Assembly: GCA_014529385.2 (NCBI GenBank) | Contig: CM043960.1 | Location: forward strand, 126,082,043-126,146,042 | Length of the DNA: 64,000 bases | Direction: 5' to 3' | Source of the DNA: Adiantum capillus-veneris | Taxonomy: Eukaryota > Streptophyta > Polypodiopsida > Polypodiales > Pteridaceae | Shown: in pieces, positions 32,651 through 43,716 of the stretch | How positions within the stretch are numbered: position 1 is the stretch's first letter | How the letters are laid out: each line of letters starts with the position of its first letter | Position numbers and translations under genes: made by a program | Notes under the pieces: generated by a model | What the model was told of the DNA's origin: nothing | Databases searched by the model: none | What the model saw: only the letters and a program-made list of their open reading frames with translations

Positions 32651-34299
32651 TACGTGTAGTTATCTTACTATGAACCAAGAGGATTTGTATACACAATTAA
32701 TCCCAAATTTAGACAAACCATATATATTATGGTAAGCACAAAATTACAATTCCAAAGAACAATTCATAGCCTGTCTGGTCGGCAAAGATTGAATGCCATT
32801 AATTCATCTATTAACCCTTTCATATTACCCATGGTACGATACGACCATAGTGTTGATGTTTTCATCGTTGTGTTGTTTTGATATGCTCTTTTGTGTTCTT
32901 TCTTTGTGTGTGTGAGTGCAAGAGAGAAAGAGTGGGGCTTCTTTGATTGCACTTCCTTCCAAACCCTAGACTTCATGGCATCTATGGTATAACTCCTTCA
33001 TATAGTTTTTGGAGTTCTCTCACAAACTCTCACAGCCAAAAGCTGAGTACTTTCTTGGCAAGACTGCAGACTTGTCGACAACGTAAATGAATCAAAAATC
33101 AAAATCAAAACTTGTGACACAAACTTTTGACAAGAAAGTTGCACTTATTACTGGCTATGGCTGTCGAGATATCCCCCTTCTTACTTACCCCAACGATAGA
33201 AACCTCTACGTTCTTATAAGGCAAAAGAACAACACACTTGCAGATGTACTTTCTACACAAAAACTTAATAATATTGCAAGTATGAAGTAATTTCTTGTTT
33301 GATTTTCATTACATCTGAGGAATGTATACAAATTCAGGGAGTGCTTGATGATCAAGCAAGTTTGCCTGATTTCAATCCTGTTTGAAGTTTTTTTGGATTT
33401 TGTTTGATTCTCATAGTTTTGTGATACTGTATATGTACAAAGTGCAGGAGACTCTTGGGAACCATACCTAGCCCAAATTGGCTACTAAGCTGTATTTTCA
33501 CCCCCACCCCCCATCGTCCAAGGTTTGCTACTTTGCATTAGTGACCTTGCATTTCATGCTACTCCTATCAAGCTGGATGGAGGGGCCCTTGCTTGTGAGG
33601 AAAACAGTGAGCTACTCATTCTATAGCAACTTGATATGCCTGCGTGGTTCATACTTTACTCTATGTCGCACAAGCACCCTCAAGCAGCTATGACATGTCT
33701 TTGTGAGCTCTCTGTGTGAACCTAAACTCCATCACTAGAGTGGATGAACGAGGTCACAAGGACTGGCAGGACCAACCACCTAATGTGATGAGGTGCTTCT
33801 TGAATGCTCAAGGGAAGACATTGCGCTATGACCCTTTGCTGCGTCAACGCAAGATTCATCCTCTAGACAACTACTATAATGTTTTGATGTCACCTTCAAG
33901 AGAGACTTGGCACCGTTCTCCACATTTATAATAATACCGTAGGGAACATGCCCTTCTCTAGACACTTTTATCCCCTCCAGTGTTGAAGGGGGACTTGTGC
34001 TTCTCCTCCAGTGTTGGAGTGACTTTCTTATTATAAAAATATTGTAGTTACACAAGGAAGAACTCATTACCATTGATTTATGTCGGCTTATGATATTCTA
34101 AATTGACATGCCTTGGTGTCCTCTCCAAGTGTCCCTTCGTTTGACATCACCAAAGTTCTTCAATACTTGTCATTTTCATATGCAATGATTTTTATGAAGA
34201 TGATGTAAACTCATTGTTTTAATACATATATACTAAAAAAATTATTCTAAGTACTTTCAAGATCACATAGGGTAAATCAAAATACAGAATATAAGTGTA
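32651..34299. other. Stretch without recognised gene
   Basis: A 67-codon plus frame at 33087-33290 and frames at 33478-33931 show no known motif. Near 33960-34020 the block CCTCCAGTGTTG recurs within a few dozen bases. Worn LTR or element sequence is likely but cannot be shown. Confidence 0.35.
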
Positions 34300-34643
34300 C
34301 CTTTGGTATTGGTCGTATGCATCGAAGCACAACCTTGGATGGATCGGCTCCCAAACCTTCCTTTCATTGTTCTACCACCTTGCCACTAGTATGTGTTTTT
34401 CCATCATCATTTTGAACTTAGCGATGATAGTTTGTTTACTACGGATGAATGAGCCAAGTCAAAGTAGTCATCCATACGCTCAATCCAATCTTCAAGAACT
34501 TTTCCTATATCTTTGCCTTCCCCGCTAAAATTACCACGTTGAGACTTGCGAAGCATAGCATCAATGTCTCTATCGATGATGGTGTGTTGAGGAACAATAG
34601 GTGCATTTGCATTAGCAACAGCCACATTTCCTCTAGAAGGCAT
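34300..34643 (-). pseudogene. Gypsy gag capsid fragment
   Basis: The minus reading starts MPSRGNVAVANANAPIVPQH and continues RKSQRGNFSGEGKDIGKVLE and DWIERMDDYFDLAHSS. FSGEG...ERMDDYF matches the chromovirus capsid start seen in E4 (FKGEG...EAMDDYF). The frame is then lost (MMMEKHILVARW, KVWEPIHPRLC) and the rest of the element is missing. It is an isolated scrap of an element different from its neighbours. Confidence 0.6.
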
Positions 34644-36249
34644 GGTAACTTAGGCTGCACCATATCAACCAAGATTACGCTTAGTAAAATATTCTATTCC
34701 GCTTGAAGTCCTTAAGTCAAATAAAATAGATAGTTAAAGATAAGACGAGAGGGAAATAGGAGAAGAATAATGAATAAATTAATCCAATTTCTCTCTTCCT
34801 CACTACCTTGGGACACATCCCTCCCCGAGCACTAGCGATATCACTAGTGTTGTGGGGGGTGACTACTCTCTTCAAAAATTGGGGGCCCAATGGGCGTGGC
34901 GTGGGAATCTAGCCCATTTTGGGTGCACTACCACATCATCACCGCGTGACCAGAGTGACCGGATGCTGCTAGGCGCCAGCACGCCACCAACTGCCTCTAC
35001 CTTCACCCTCTCTGGCCAAAATGCCGCCGAGCCGCGTCCCAATCGCCACTAGCGCAGCGCCCAACGGGCAACACCATAGCCTCACCAAGGGGAGCTCCCC
35101 TCACGCCTCCACACAACTCAATGGGCTCACACCCGTGGCCCATATACTCCGGCCGCCCAAGTTCACGTTCCTCATTTGGGGTTTATAACCGCCAAGTGGC
35201 AGCCTCTTGAGAGCGCGCCCCCAAGCCTCCAAATAAATCCCAAAAACACTTTTACAAAGCCTCCGATATAATCCAACTTTTTTCCCCCTCTTGTCCTGCC
35301 TGCCAATTGTCACCTGGTAATCTGATTGCCGAGCTACAAAACTTGGCTGCAAGCTCACATGATTGGCTCCGAACTCATTTGACCTTGCCGCACTTCAAGA
35401 TTCCTCAAGACCCCAAACCGAGGATGCAAAAATGCTAGATTTCATCTACAATCAATCACGAACAAATGCACCCAATCTTTCCTACTTCTATAACTTCCCA
35501 CTCCGAACTCTATTTGACAAGCAATCAGTTTGTATTATCTCCATATACTACATAACAACTTCTCAAACTCTGTTGAGGTGCAAAAAACACCAAATGGCAC
35601 GACTCCCCAAGCGGTCAGGTGGACACCAACTTGGCCCCCGGCAAAACTTCAAATGGCCATATCCAGCAATCTGTAGCTCTGATCTACAATCTGAAAAGAC
35701 AGGTATGCTCCATAAATTGAGCACTCCGCATCTATACATTAACATCCACTTGGCCTACCTCTCCCCAGCTTCCCTACCTGACAAGGATCTGCAACACACT
35801 GCACCTTAAAACTTCAATATCCTGGGCTCCGTAGCTCGGTTTGATGAGCCGTCTGGACCTGGTCCTTCAGCAATTCAAGCTCTACATTTCTCGGCCCAAA
35901 GATTTCACCTTGAACCTCCTTCATCTTCTACCCAAATTAGCCCTTCCTGTTGCTACTTGTCTGCCCATGATCTTTCTAGCTGCTCTAGCCCTTTGCCATG
36001 TTTGTACTAGCCTGCACATACCTGCCCATGCCATCTTCTATGGTCGACCAACTTTGGCTGCACCAACGCTCTGACACTCTGGCACTAGAGACTAGAACTG
36101 GTGCAGGAAATGGTGGCTCTCAAAAGCCACATCTGGCATGCATTAACCGTACAAATAGCTTGTTAACAAGCCTTAAACCCTAATCAAGGATCAGTTAAGC
36201 TTATATTAAGCTCAATGTGCATCTTCCTGGTACATTTCTTAGCATGGGA
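34644..36249. other. GC-richer stretch without recognised gene
   Basis: From about 34841 base composition rises above the neighbourhood. A 148-codon plus frame at 35363-35809 has no motif I know. A near-perfect 20-bp palindrome, CACTAGCGATATCACTAGTG, lies at 34830-34849. GACACTCTGGCACTAGAG at about 36071 matches the tandem repeats at 43140-43400, so this may be worn LTR sequence on the far side of E6. No LTR pair could be drawn. Confidence 0.3.
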
Positions 36250-37500
36250 GCGGAGCTGCACGACATCCACCCCCTCGAAACCTGCACAGCCTCTGGTCTA
36301 TGCCAATTGTACTTAAGTATCATCATCAAGAGCATCATCAAACGCATCGTTTGATGCATACATAACATTATCTTGAGGAGGTTGATCTATGTTGAAATCT
36401 TCAATATTTATCTCACCTTCACGTTGCTTAAACTTATTTCTTTTTCTTGCAATAGGCACTTTGAGCTCAGTACCATCCAGTTCACATAGCTTATATGTCG
36501 CATTATCATAAACATGAAGTACTACATATGGTCCAAACCGTCATTTAAACATCTTTCACATAGCAGTGTATTGGTTCTCCAGGCTACTGTCATATAGAAG
36601 GACCCAATCCCCATCTTTAATAGCATGTGGTCATAGTCTATGCTTACCATCAAGCAGGGTTTTATTCTTTAACCTTGCTTCTTAAAGCTTTACTTTAGCA
36701 TGTTCAATATCTTCTTGACTCCATTCAAGTTGGTGAATGTGCAAAGCAAGCAAGTCTTCTGTAACATACCTTCTTCCCATGGCATTATGGTCCAAGAAAT
36801 AACCGCTTCCTTTGTAGGCATAATGGGTTTTTGCCCATACATTAGCTCAAATGGCATAAAACCTGTAATAGAACGAGAATAGAACTATGTGTAGTTCAAT
36901 CAGCCCATAAAGCAAATGATAGGAGTTTAGGACATGCCTTTGCTAAAGCTTTAGCAATAGGCGGATGCCCTCTCTCACTTTTTTCATTACCTTATGGATT
37001 GTATGTTGTAGTGAAAGCTAGTTTAATGCCCATCCGAGCAAAGAAATCACGAGCTTCACCTACATCCAACTCTCCTCTGTGTCAGCAGTATTTTTACCAA
37101 CACATCCATGCCTAGAAATAACATCCTTAAGAAAGAAATTGTGTACAAAACTGGTGGCTTTGGTACGCACAGCTCTGCCTTCAACCTGTTTAGTAAGATC
37201 TTATCTGCCAAGAACAATATACCTCATCTGCCACACTCCTACTAGAATTGTAATAAGGTCCACCACCCACTTGTAGTGCAAGTCCAGTGGATAAGTGGGA
37301 TGCAATCCATCTTGATGTCGCACATTAGAATATTGTTGGCATACTAGGCATGTCTCCACAAACTAAGCCACATCTTTATACATACCTTTCCACATTATCG
37401 ATCCTTAATCTTGATAAAAGTTGCCTAGACTCCTTTGTGTCCATCCCATAAATTTTCATGAAATTCTTTGATAACCTGATGTTGAGTTGCTTTATTGCAA
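36250..37500 (-). pseudogene. E6 integrase, heavily decayed
   Basis: Zinc-finger remnants (HENLWDGHKG) lie near 37440. The core is scattered: FVHNFFLKDVISRHGC near 37130, then later core helices. The C-terminal domain is clearer: DGKHRL, KDGDWVLLYDSSLENQY, RFGPYVVLHVYDNATYKL, CELDGTELKVPIARKR, ending DDALDDDT near 36316. Many stops and frame changes prevent tracing the catalytic triad. No chromodomain is seen. Confidence 0.6.
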
Positions 37501-37559
37501 GCAACCCGTTGTGGTACCTCTCTTGGGTGCTTTGGTTGCTTCCATAAATGTCCATCCTT

Positions 37560-38200
37560 CAACAGATAGCCATAAGCCTACTTTTTTATCCTTTTCTACT
37601 CTTGATCCATCCACCCTTCATACTTAGTAAGAGTGCTAAGGTAGCGACCGATCAAAAGCCATTCTCCATCATAGAACTCCTCAAAAAATATCTCAAAAGT
37701 ATGAGCAATATTATCGCAATTTGCATGTAGATAAGAAGATGTATAGAACTTTAATCCAACATCATCACTCATGGTAAACATCTCTTCTTCATCTTCAAAT
37801 CTAGCCCTTGATAACATATCTGCAACAGGATTATCTCTACCTACAATATGACAAAACTCAGGGTTAAGAGACTTAATATAAGCTATCCATCGTAGCATGG
37901 CAATGTCTGGAGCAGAGGGTTGGTAATCACCCCTATCAATGGAAAGCAATTTGTTTCTACCACGACTGAAGCTCCAATAAAATATTTGTTATCAGACCTT
38001 AGAGCAATAGCAATGCCCCAAAGGTCTCTATTAACATGTGAGTAGCCTCTTTGGCGAGCATTGAGCACTTTTTCTCCAAATCAAAACGCATACATGTGCC
38101 CTTCTTCATGATCCTGGCCTATAGCCCATCCAATACATGTTGGGCTAGTGTCAACTGTTAAAATTACCGGCCTTCAAAATTTGTAGTCGACTTTCCTCAA
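37560..38200 (-). pseudogene. E6 RNase H
   Basis: The minus reading MLNARQRGYSHVNRDLWGIA (about 38010-38068) is the helix bearing the second acidic residue region. VVVETNCFPLIGVI follows with Asn where the family has Asp (TNC for TDC). After a frame change near 37900 the tail reads PDIAMLRWIAYIKSLNPEF and RDNPVADMLSR (about 37800). An acidic linker toward integrase follows. RNase H would degrade the RNA of RNA-DNA hybrids. Confidence 0.7.
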
Positions 38201-38579
38201 AGTAGGATCCTCCAGAAGCATCTTCTTTAACTTCTTGATGGCTCGCATGTGAACTTCTTTCCAAACAATATTTTACCTTTTCTCAGCAGTTGATAAACCA
38301 CTTCTGCAACATGAGCAAAATGTGGCAGCCAAATGAGATAGAATACACATGCACCTAGAAACCGACGAACTTCAATAACCAAAGAGCACGTTTCCTTCAT
38401 CTTTTGAATAGCTCATCAACTTTAGCCGGACTTGGCATTCTACCTTCTGAACTGCGCATATGACCAACACTTAGAACTTCTTTACCACCAAAAATTGATT
38501 TTTACCCTAAAAGTGTTAAGTTAACTTCCTCAAGCCTGAACAAAATAGCATCACAACCAGCAATATGTTGAGCAAAAAA

Positions 38580-39600
38580 CTATCGACACCCCCTCTGATC
38601 TTTTACCTCATCTTTTGAGCCCTCCCCACATCCTTTAATTGGTAGATCATCAATGAAAGGCATAGTAAAATGAGGGATAAAGTCCCTTAATACCTTATTC
38701 ATTCCGTTCATCATATGAGCTACATAGTTAGTAGCACCCTGTGTGAGAGTGCGCATCCTTACCAAGCCGAGAAGTGTATGCATCGTAGTAATATCCCTAC
38801 TCTCTAAAGCTAACTGAAATTGATCATATCCAAAGTAAAGATCACCCATAGAGTAGATTGATCTACCTGCAAAGGCCTTAGCAAATTCATCCACGATTGG
38901 GCTAGTACCCACATTGCGGATTGTTACCTTGTTAACCAGATGCATATCTTGTATGAACCTTAAAGTACTATTTTTCTTTGGAACAGTGAACCATCAATTA
39001 GAGTATGGCGCACACAATGGCTCCCGAATTCCCATTTGTATCTTTCATTGAGCAAATCGACAAGCTTTGGTAAGTGAGCTTTAGAAACTAGAATGGGACA
39101 TAAGCTCCATGGCATGTGAGGAATAGTGAATATAACCATAGGTGAAACAACACTTGGATCCACACATCTAATCTCACTCGGCTCAAAAGCAAAATATTTA
39201 TCGTGTTTTTTGAGAATTTCTTGATAGCACTTGATTTTCTCTTTGTTGAGAAAACCATCTTCTCCAACCTTCAGCTACTGCAATGTCTGCCTACTGAATT
39301 TATGCCCAATGTTCTTTGGATCCCTGAGCATAGGCTGTCGAGAAGATTCTTTGATCACCCTTTCACTTCCTTCTGGTAGAGGTGTAACACATTGGTTTCC
39401 CTTTCTTTGCAATTGTCTTGTACTTCGTCTCTACCGGTGATTCAACTGCTTTACCCAAGTCATCTTCAATGTGCATAAGTGCCTCATATATGTCCAGCTC
39501 TTCATACATGTCCATTGAGTGCACTTTAACAACTTCGGTTCCAGTTTGTAATCTGTTTTGCCTGATATCCTCAAGCTCTGACATAGTGTTGACCAACATA
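38580..39600 (-). pseudogene. E6 reverse transcriptase
   Basis: Read from 39599: acidic linker (MYEELDIYEALMHIEDDLG), then DPSVVSPMVIFTIPHMPW, HLPKLVDLLNE, a stop, FTVPKKNSTLRFIQDMHLVN and KVTIRNVGTSPIVDEFA. Palm: YSMGDLYFGYDQFQLALES with the first Asp, LVRMRTLTQGATNYVAHMMN, and MPFIDDLPIKG at about 38630-38660 with both Asp of the catalytic box. Beyond 38580 the thumb continues in broken frames. At least two frame breaks make it inactive. Confidence 0.8.
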
Positions 39601-39834
39601 AGAAATCTCTTCGAAGATTCCTGAAATCACATCATATGGTTCAAGCACATCACCTCCCTGCAATTCACTTTGAATACTTGAAACATATTGTTTCTCCCAC
39701 TTAGGTAAAGCAGTAAATTTCCTGTAAAACCCTCAGATTTCAATCCCAAAAACCCCAAAAATAAGAACTCTCTTTGTGAGAACTTCTCCTCACATGTGCC
39801 ACCATAGTCCCGCTTTATAGTGGCACCCCAAGAA

Positions 39835-40600
39835 AATCCTAAGCAAACTTGTGTTCTTTGAACTCTTTGCGTATCTTTGGAATTGGACGATCACGTAAAC
39901 TATCTTTGTTCCTGGCATGGTCAACACATACAGTCAAAAATTGAACCGCTTTCTTATCATCTTGGCTCCAAACCCTGGCATAGGCTGAGCCATCATCTAG
40001 CACCTTGGTTTCCATTTGCATAGCCGTAATGTAGGGCTATCCCAAAATCAATGGGTAGGAGGAATGCTCTTGTATGAAAAAGTTTTGCTCATCACACAGG
40101 CATCCCCAATAGTTACCTTGACGTTTGCACATGCACCATAAAGATTGCCTATCACGTAAACTATCTTTGTTCCTGGCATGGTCAACACATACAGTCAAAA
40201 ATTGAACCGCTTTCTTATCATCTTGGCTCCGAACCCTGGCATACGCTGAGCCATCATCTAGCACCTTGGTTTCCATTTGCACAGCCGTAATGTAGGGCTA
40301 TCCCAAAATCAGTGGGTAGGAGGAATGATCTTGTATGAAAAAGTTTTGCTCATCACACAGGCATCCCCAATAGTTACCTTGACGTTTGCACATGCACCAT
40401 AAAGATCGCCCGAAAGCATGTTGGCAGCTCATATCCACCAACCGTGGTCCACATCAATAGGCCACTTCCCCTTTTGGTGAAAACTCTTTGCCATAAGATT
40501 GATTTCTAAACCATGGTCTGTAAGGGCTAAGACCAGCTCCTCAATGTCACCAAGCTTTACCACAATTTCAGTCGTTTCTCTTGCCCAATGACTCCTTGAA
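39835..40600 (-). pseudogene. E6 aspartic protease with duplicated C-terminal part
   Basis: The active-site region reads LALTDHGLEINLMAKSF (DHG at about 40510-40518) and KGKWPIDVDHGWWI, a stop, then the second half: ANVKVTIGDACV, SSYPLILG, PYITAVQMETKVLDDGS, ARVRSQDDKKAVQFLTVC and VDHARNKDSLRDR. The stretch from VTIGD to LRDR occurs twice because of the 261-bp in-frame tandem duplication at 39891-40410. DHG replaces the usual D-S/T-G and seems typical of this lineage. Whether a doubled protease lobe was ever functional is unknown. Confidence 0.7.
39891..40410. repeat. 261-bp in-frame tandem duplication in E6 protease
   Basis: Copy 1 is 39891-40151 and copy 2 is 40152 to about 40410. By eye about six substitutions separate them. 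The period is exactly 87 codons, so the reading frame is preserved across the join (LRDR into the next CMCKRQGNYWG block). The high identity contrasts with the worn state of the rest of E6. Confidence 0.9.
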
Positions 40601-42450
40601 AAATGACTCTTGGGTATAGTTTCATCGTCTTCTCTGTCATTAAAATTCATGTTTCTTACCTCCGGTACAATCGGGTTTGAAACCACCAAAGGCTTTGACT
40701 CTTCTTCTTTAATATCTACAATCATAATCATCCACAATTGCTTCAATGTGTTGAACCACTTGGCTCCTAACTGATTCTGGCTCTTTCCCACTCGGTATTT
40801 GTCACTTCCTTTTTATAATGTCGATGATATCCTCATGGAACTTGCACTTGGCAATTCCCAGAATAGTCCCCCAATGTGAGCTCCACTTTACTATTCAGGA
40901 TACGCTCTTCAAAAACCTTCTTCAGATCCATAGTCAATTCAATGTCAGATTTAAGCTTATATGAAGGTCCCTTAGGCTTACCTTGCTTTTTGTCCTTTGG
41001 AGCCTCCTCCATAACCACTTCAGAGGCAGGCTTAGGATCAGGCCCAGCACCTTCCTGTTTCTTGTTGCTGGATCTCGTTGGTGTTTTTGACGTCCCAGCA
41101 ACCTCTTCATCCCTTTTTTGCTTCTCTTCCACCATAGCTTCATTGGCTTGAGCTTTAGCAATATATGCATATACTGAAAGAGAATCTGCTGGATCGGTCG
41201 ACCACCCAGTAGTTTCTTGAATTGGATTCCCTACCTGTCGTAACTTCCCAAGTGTTACCTACCTTCTTCTGTTGTCTTTAAAGCATACGGCCACAATTGG
41301 CCTTTTACACTTGTACCTTCATCATCGCCCTTACCACAAACCTGCAACCCATATGTAGGTGCTTCCACAAGAGCAACATTATGTTGTATTTCTTCCACTA
41401 GCTTCTTCATGCCGCCCCTGCCAAAGTTTAAGCGGAGAATCTCTCCTATTGCCCTGAGATGAATCTTCTTATTTTTCCAGAAAACCACATTCTTCTTATA
41501 AGCTTCATCAAACTCATCACACTCTTTCACATACGTATGCTCTTCACTATCACCCCACATGCATTGATTATCCCAATTTTTACGTGGTGGCTGCTGCTAC
41601 TTAGGTTCGGAAGTAGTAGATGCCTTTGCAGCAGACCCTTCAAATTAACAATTTTGAAATTTAAATTTAGCTCTTGAATACCTTTTGCCCGATCATCAAG
41701 AACAGGCCCCTCCACCTTGGGTAATGTAGAGGATGGCTTCTCCTTAGTTTCTTCTTCCACAACATCCATGACAACTGCCACAATCAGCTTATCAACTCTC
41801 TTCTACCATTTCACTATCATGTTTACCGCTTCAGTGACTATCTTCCAATCAGACATTAATCCCAGTTCACCTATCGGATCCTCCAACAATTGTACCAAGC
41901 CTTTTTGAAGTCGTTGATCAGCAGCTTGAATAAACAATTCCACCTTTTGGTCCTTTCATCAAACGCTGCTCTGCTGTAGATAGCTGGTCAAATTTCTTCT
42001 CAAATTCTCGTAACAGCTCTCGTGCAGACAAGTCTTATTCTTTTTCTGCACCCACTTCACGAATATTTGTCTTGTCACCCTCTAAGAATTCTTGAAGTCC
42101 TACCAACTTGGTCTTTGAGCCGCTTGAGTTTCTTTAATCCGGTCCCTAAGTACAATCAGATGAAATCCTTCCACTGAATCCTGGTCTTCAATTCCATTAT
42201 CTTCCATAGAATACTCATAAAGATTGCAAAATTTTAAAATATCTCGGCCTTCAACCCACTACAACTTATATGTAACATTTTGCCGAGCTTTACGAATCCG
42301 CTCTTGCATATTATGTTGTTGTTGGGTAGCCTGTTGCTACTACATGTATGTTGCAAACTGCTGCATCATTTCCTGCATAGCTACCTCTTGCGTTGTAGAC
42401 ATAGGCTTCAACTATTCTCCCACCTTGGCTTTGGTTCACGTTGGGTTCAC
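40601..42450 (-). pseudogene. E6 gag and linker
   Basis: Read from about 42410: MSTTQEVAMQEMMQQFATYM, Gln-rich, then EYSMEDNGIEDQDSVEGFH. Middle blocks FIQAADQRLQKGLVQLLED and GLMSDWKIVTEAVNMIVKW (about 41810-41940) are helical. A zinc-knuckle remnant CMWGDSEEHTYVKEC (about 41500-41560) has Gly at the second Cys. GGMKKLVEEIQHNVAL follows. Further down, GPSYKLKSDIELTMDLKKVF and EERILNSKVELTLGD (40833-40990) lead to protease. Multiple stops break it. The start codon is tentative. Confidence 0.6.
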
Positions 42451-42827
42451 CAAAGATGTCGAGAGATATGTGTTCGAAATGTGAGCCAAAGGCGCGGGCC
42501 TCTGGCTGTGGGAGGTGTGGAAGAAAGAAAACAGCTACTACTGAAAGATCTGGTAATCACCGTAATCATCAATTAATTGAATAATGCTTGAGTACAACTT
42601 AATTGATAGCCAAGGTGGGCTGCTAGCAGCACTGTCCCTCGGATCCCCTAAAAATTAGGAGTTTAAGCTCCCATTTACAAGATTACGCAAGCCGTTAATG
42701 GCACCCAGACTTTTTAAAATATTTAATCAATCTCTAGCTAATGACGGTGATGGAAATTTTCTTCAACTGCCCTTGGATTTTGCAATATTTAAGTCTAAAA
42801 GCGGCCTCTCCCTTCATCTCCATGCTT

Positions 42828-42830
<3 letters not shown>
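42451..42830. other. Unassigned stretch right of E6 gag
   Basis: This should hold the leader and 5' LTR end of E6, but no TGGTATCAGAGC-type primer site and no TG...CA boundary was recognised. No gene seen. Confidence 0.35.

Positions 42831-42920
<90 letters not shown>
42831..42920. repeat. (AG)45 microsatellite
   Basis: 90 bp of uninterrupted AG. The Arg-Glu and Ser-Leu frames that cross it are artefacts. Confidence 0.98.
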
Positions 42921-42924
<4 letters not shown>

Positions 42925-43139
42925 TACTCCTTGCTCATGCACGCATGTTTTTTTCTTTTCTTCTCTGCCAAAATCTCCGTATTTAAGGTGCGTTCGATCT
43001 CCTATTTTTAGCCCCTCACCCCCCTTCATCTTAATTTACCTTCTGCATGGCATGTGTATTACTCGCTTTGCCCTATTTTTTGCCCCTTTAAATGCTATTC
43101 TTAGCTTTCCTTAAGCTCCACGGCTCATTACTTGAATAC

Positions 43140-43405
43140 TGGTTCCGGTCATACTGGCGCTGACATTGGAACTAGTGCAGTTGGCGCTGACACTGGAACT
43201 GGTTCTCAAGACGCTCCGGCACTCTGACACTGGAGACTAGAACTGGTGCAGCTGGCCCTGGAATGACCACACCACTGACTCTCGGGACTCTGACACTCAA
43301 CACTGCAGCTGACGCTGACACTAGAACTAGTTCTCAAGATGCCTCGGCACTCTGGCACTGGTGGAGACTGGAACTGGTTCTCAAGATGCTGCTCTGGATT
43401 GGTAG
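43140..43405. repeat. Short tandem repeats, CTGACACTGGAACTGG type
   Basis: The block GCTGACACTGGAACTGG, then TTCTCAAGA, then GGCACTCTG and CACTGGAGACTAGAACTGG recurs with variations. The two longest copies start near 43186 and 43311, and TTCTCAAGATGCT appears a third time at about 43377. A single related copy lies at about 36068-36105. Function unknown. Confidence 0.65.
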
Positions 43406-43407
43406 AT

Positions 43408-43716
43408 ATGCTAGCGTGTGAGAAGAATTTTGAGGAATTAAAATGGCTGATACGTCTCTTGACCACGACTGATCCCTACTTAGTAGAAGACGTCTCCCCG
43501 ATTGCACAAGGCTACCCTCTTGACCAAGATGACTATAGGCATCTAGTGATGTTCTTAGTGAACATTTGTGTCTCTAATGATGAGGAAGAGTTACATGATT
43601 ACAAGGATGGCACATATGGTCTCATAGATGATGACTTTGTTTTTCTCCATGATGACGAGGATAGGGGTTTAGACCTAGCGCTACCCACCCATCTATTCAA
43701 TATCCTATTCCCTTGA
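43408..43716 (+). CDS. Unrecognised acidic open frame
   Basis: A frame of about 100 codons from MLACEKNFEELKWLIRLL to a TGA at 43714-43716, extendable upstream to 43339 within the repeats. It is rich in Asp and Glu (NDEEELHDYKDG, DDDFVFLHDDEDRG) with one hydrophobic stretch (YRHLVMFLVNICV). No signal peptide or family motif is recognised. It lies between a repeat array and non-coding DNA. It could be a fragment of a transposon protein or a chance frame. No promoter evidence. Confidence 0.2.
   Translation: MLACEKNFEELKWLIRLLTTTDPYLVEDVSPIAQGYPLDQDDYRHLVMFLVNICVSNDEEELHDYKDGTYGLIDDDFVFLHDDEDRGLDLALPTHLFNILFP

Larger units (their letters stand above)
36250..42450 (-). mobile_element. E6: distinct Ty3/gypsy lineage, gag to integrase
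   Basis: Minus order: gag, acidic/basic linker, protease with a tandem duplication, RT, RNase H, integrase. The protease (DHG...EIN, KGKWPID.DHGW) and RT wording (VNKVTIRNVG, GATN..AHMMN, MPFIDDLPIKG) differ strongly from the other elements here. They recall a gypsy group I associate with fungi and some plants; this is recollection, not a search. LTRs could not be delimited. Confidence 0.75.

Noticed and set aside
35363-35809. 148-codon plus frame
   Set aside because: No motif, odd composition, and it lies in a GC-richer stretch flanked by transposon remnants. Length alone is not evidence, so it is mentioned only in the stretch entry.
42741-43114. Long open frames of Arg-Glu or Ser-Leu repeats
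   Set aside because: They are translations of the (AG)45 tract on either strand. The same reasoning removes frames at 45274-45663 and 32058-32401.
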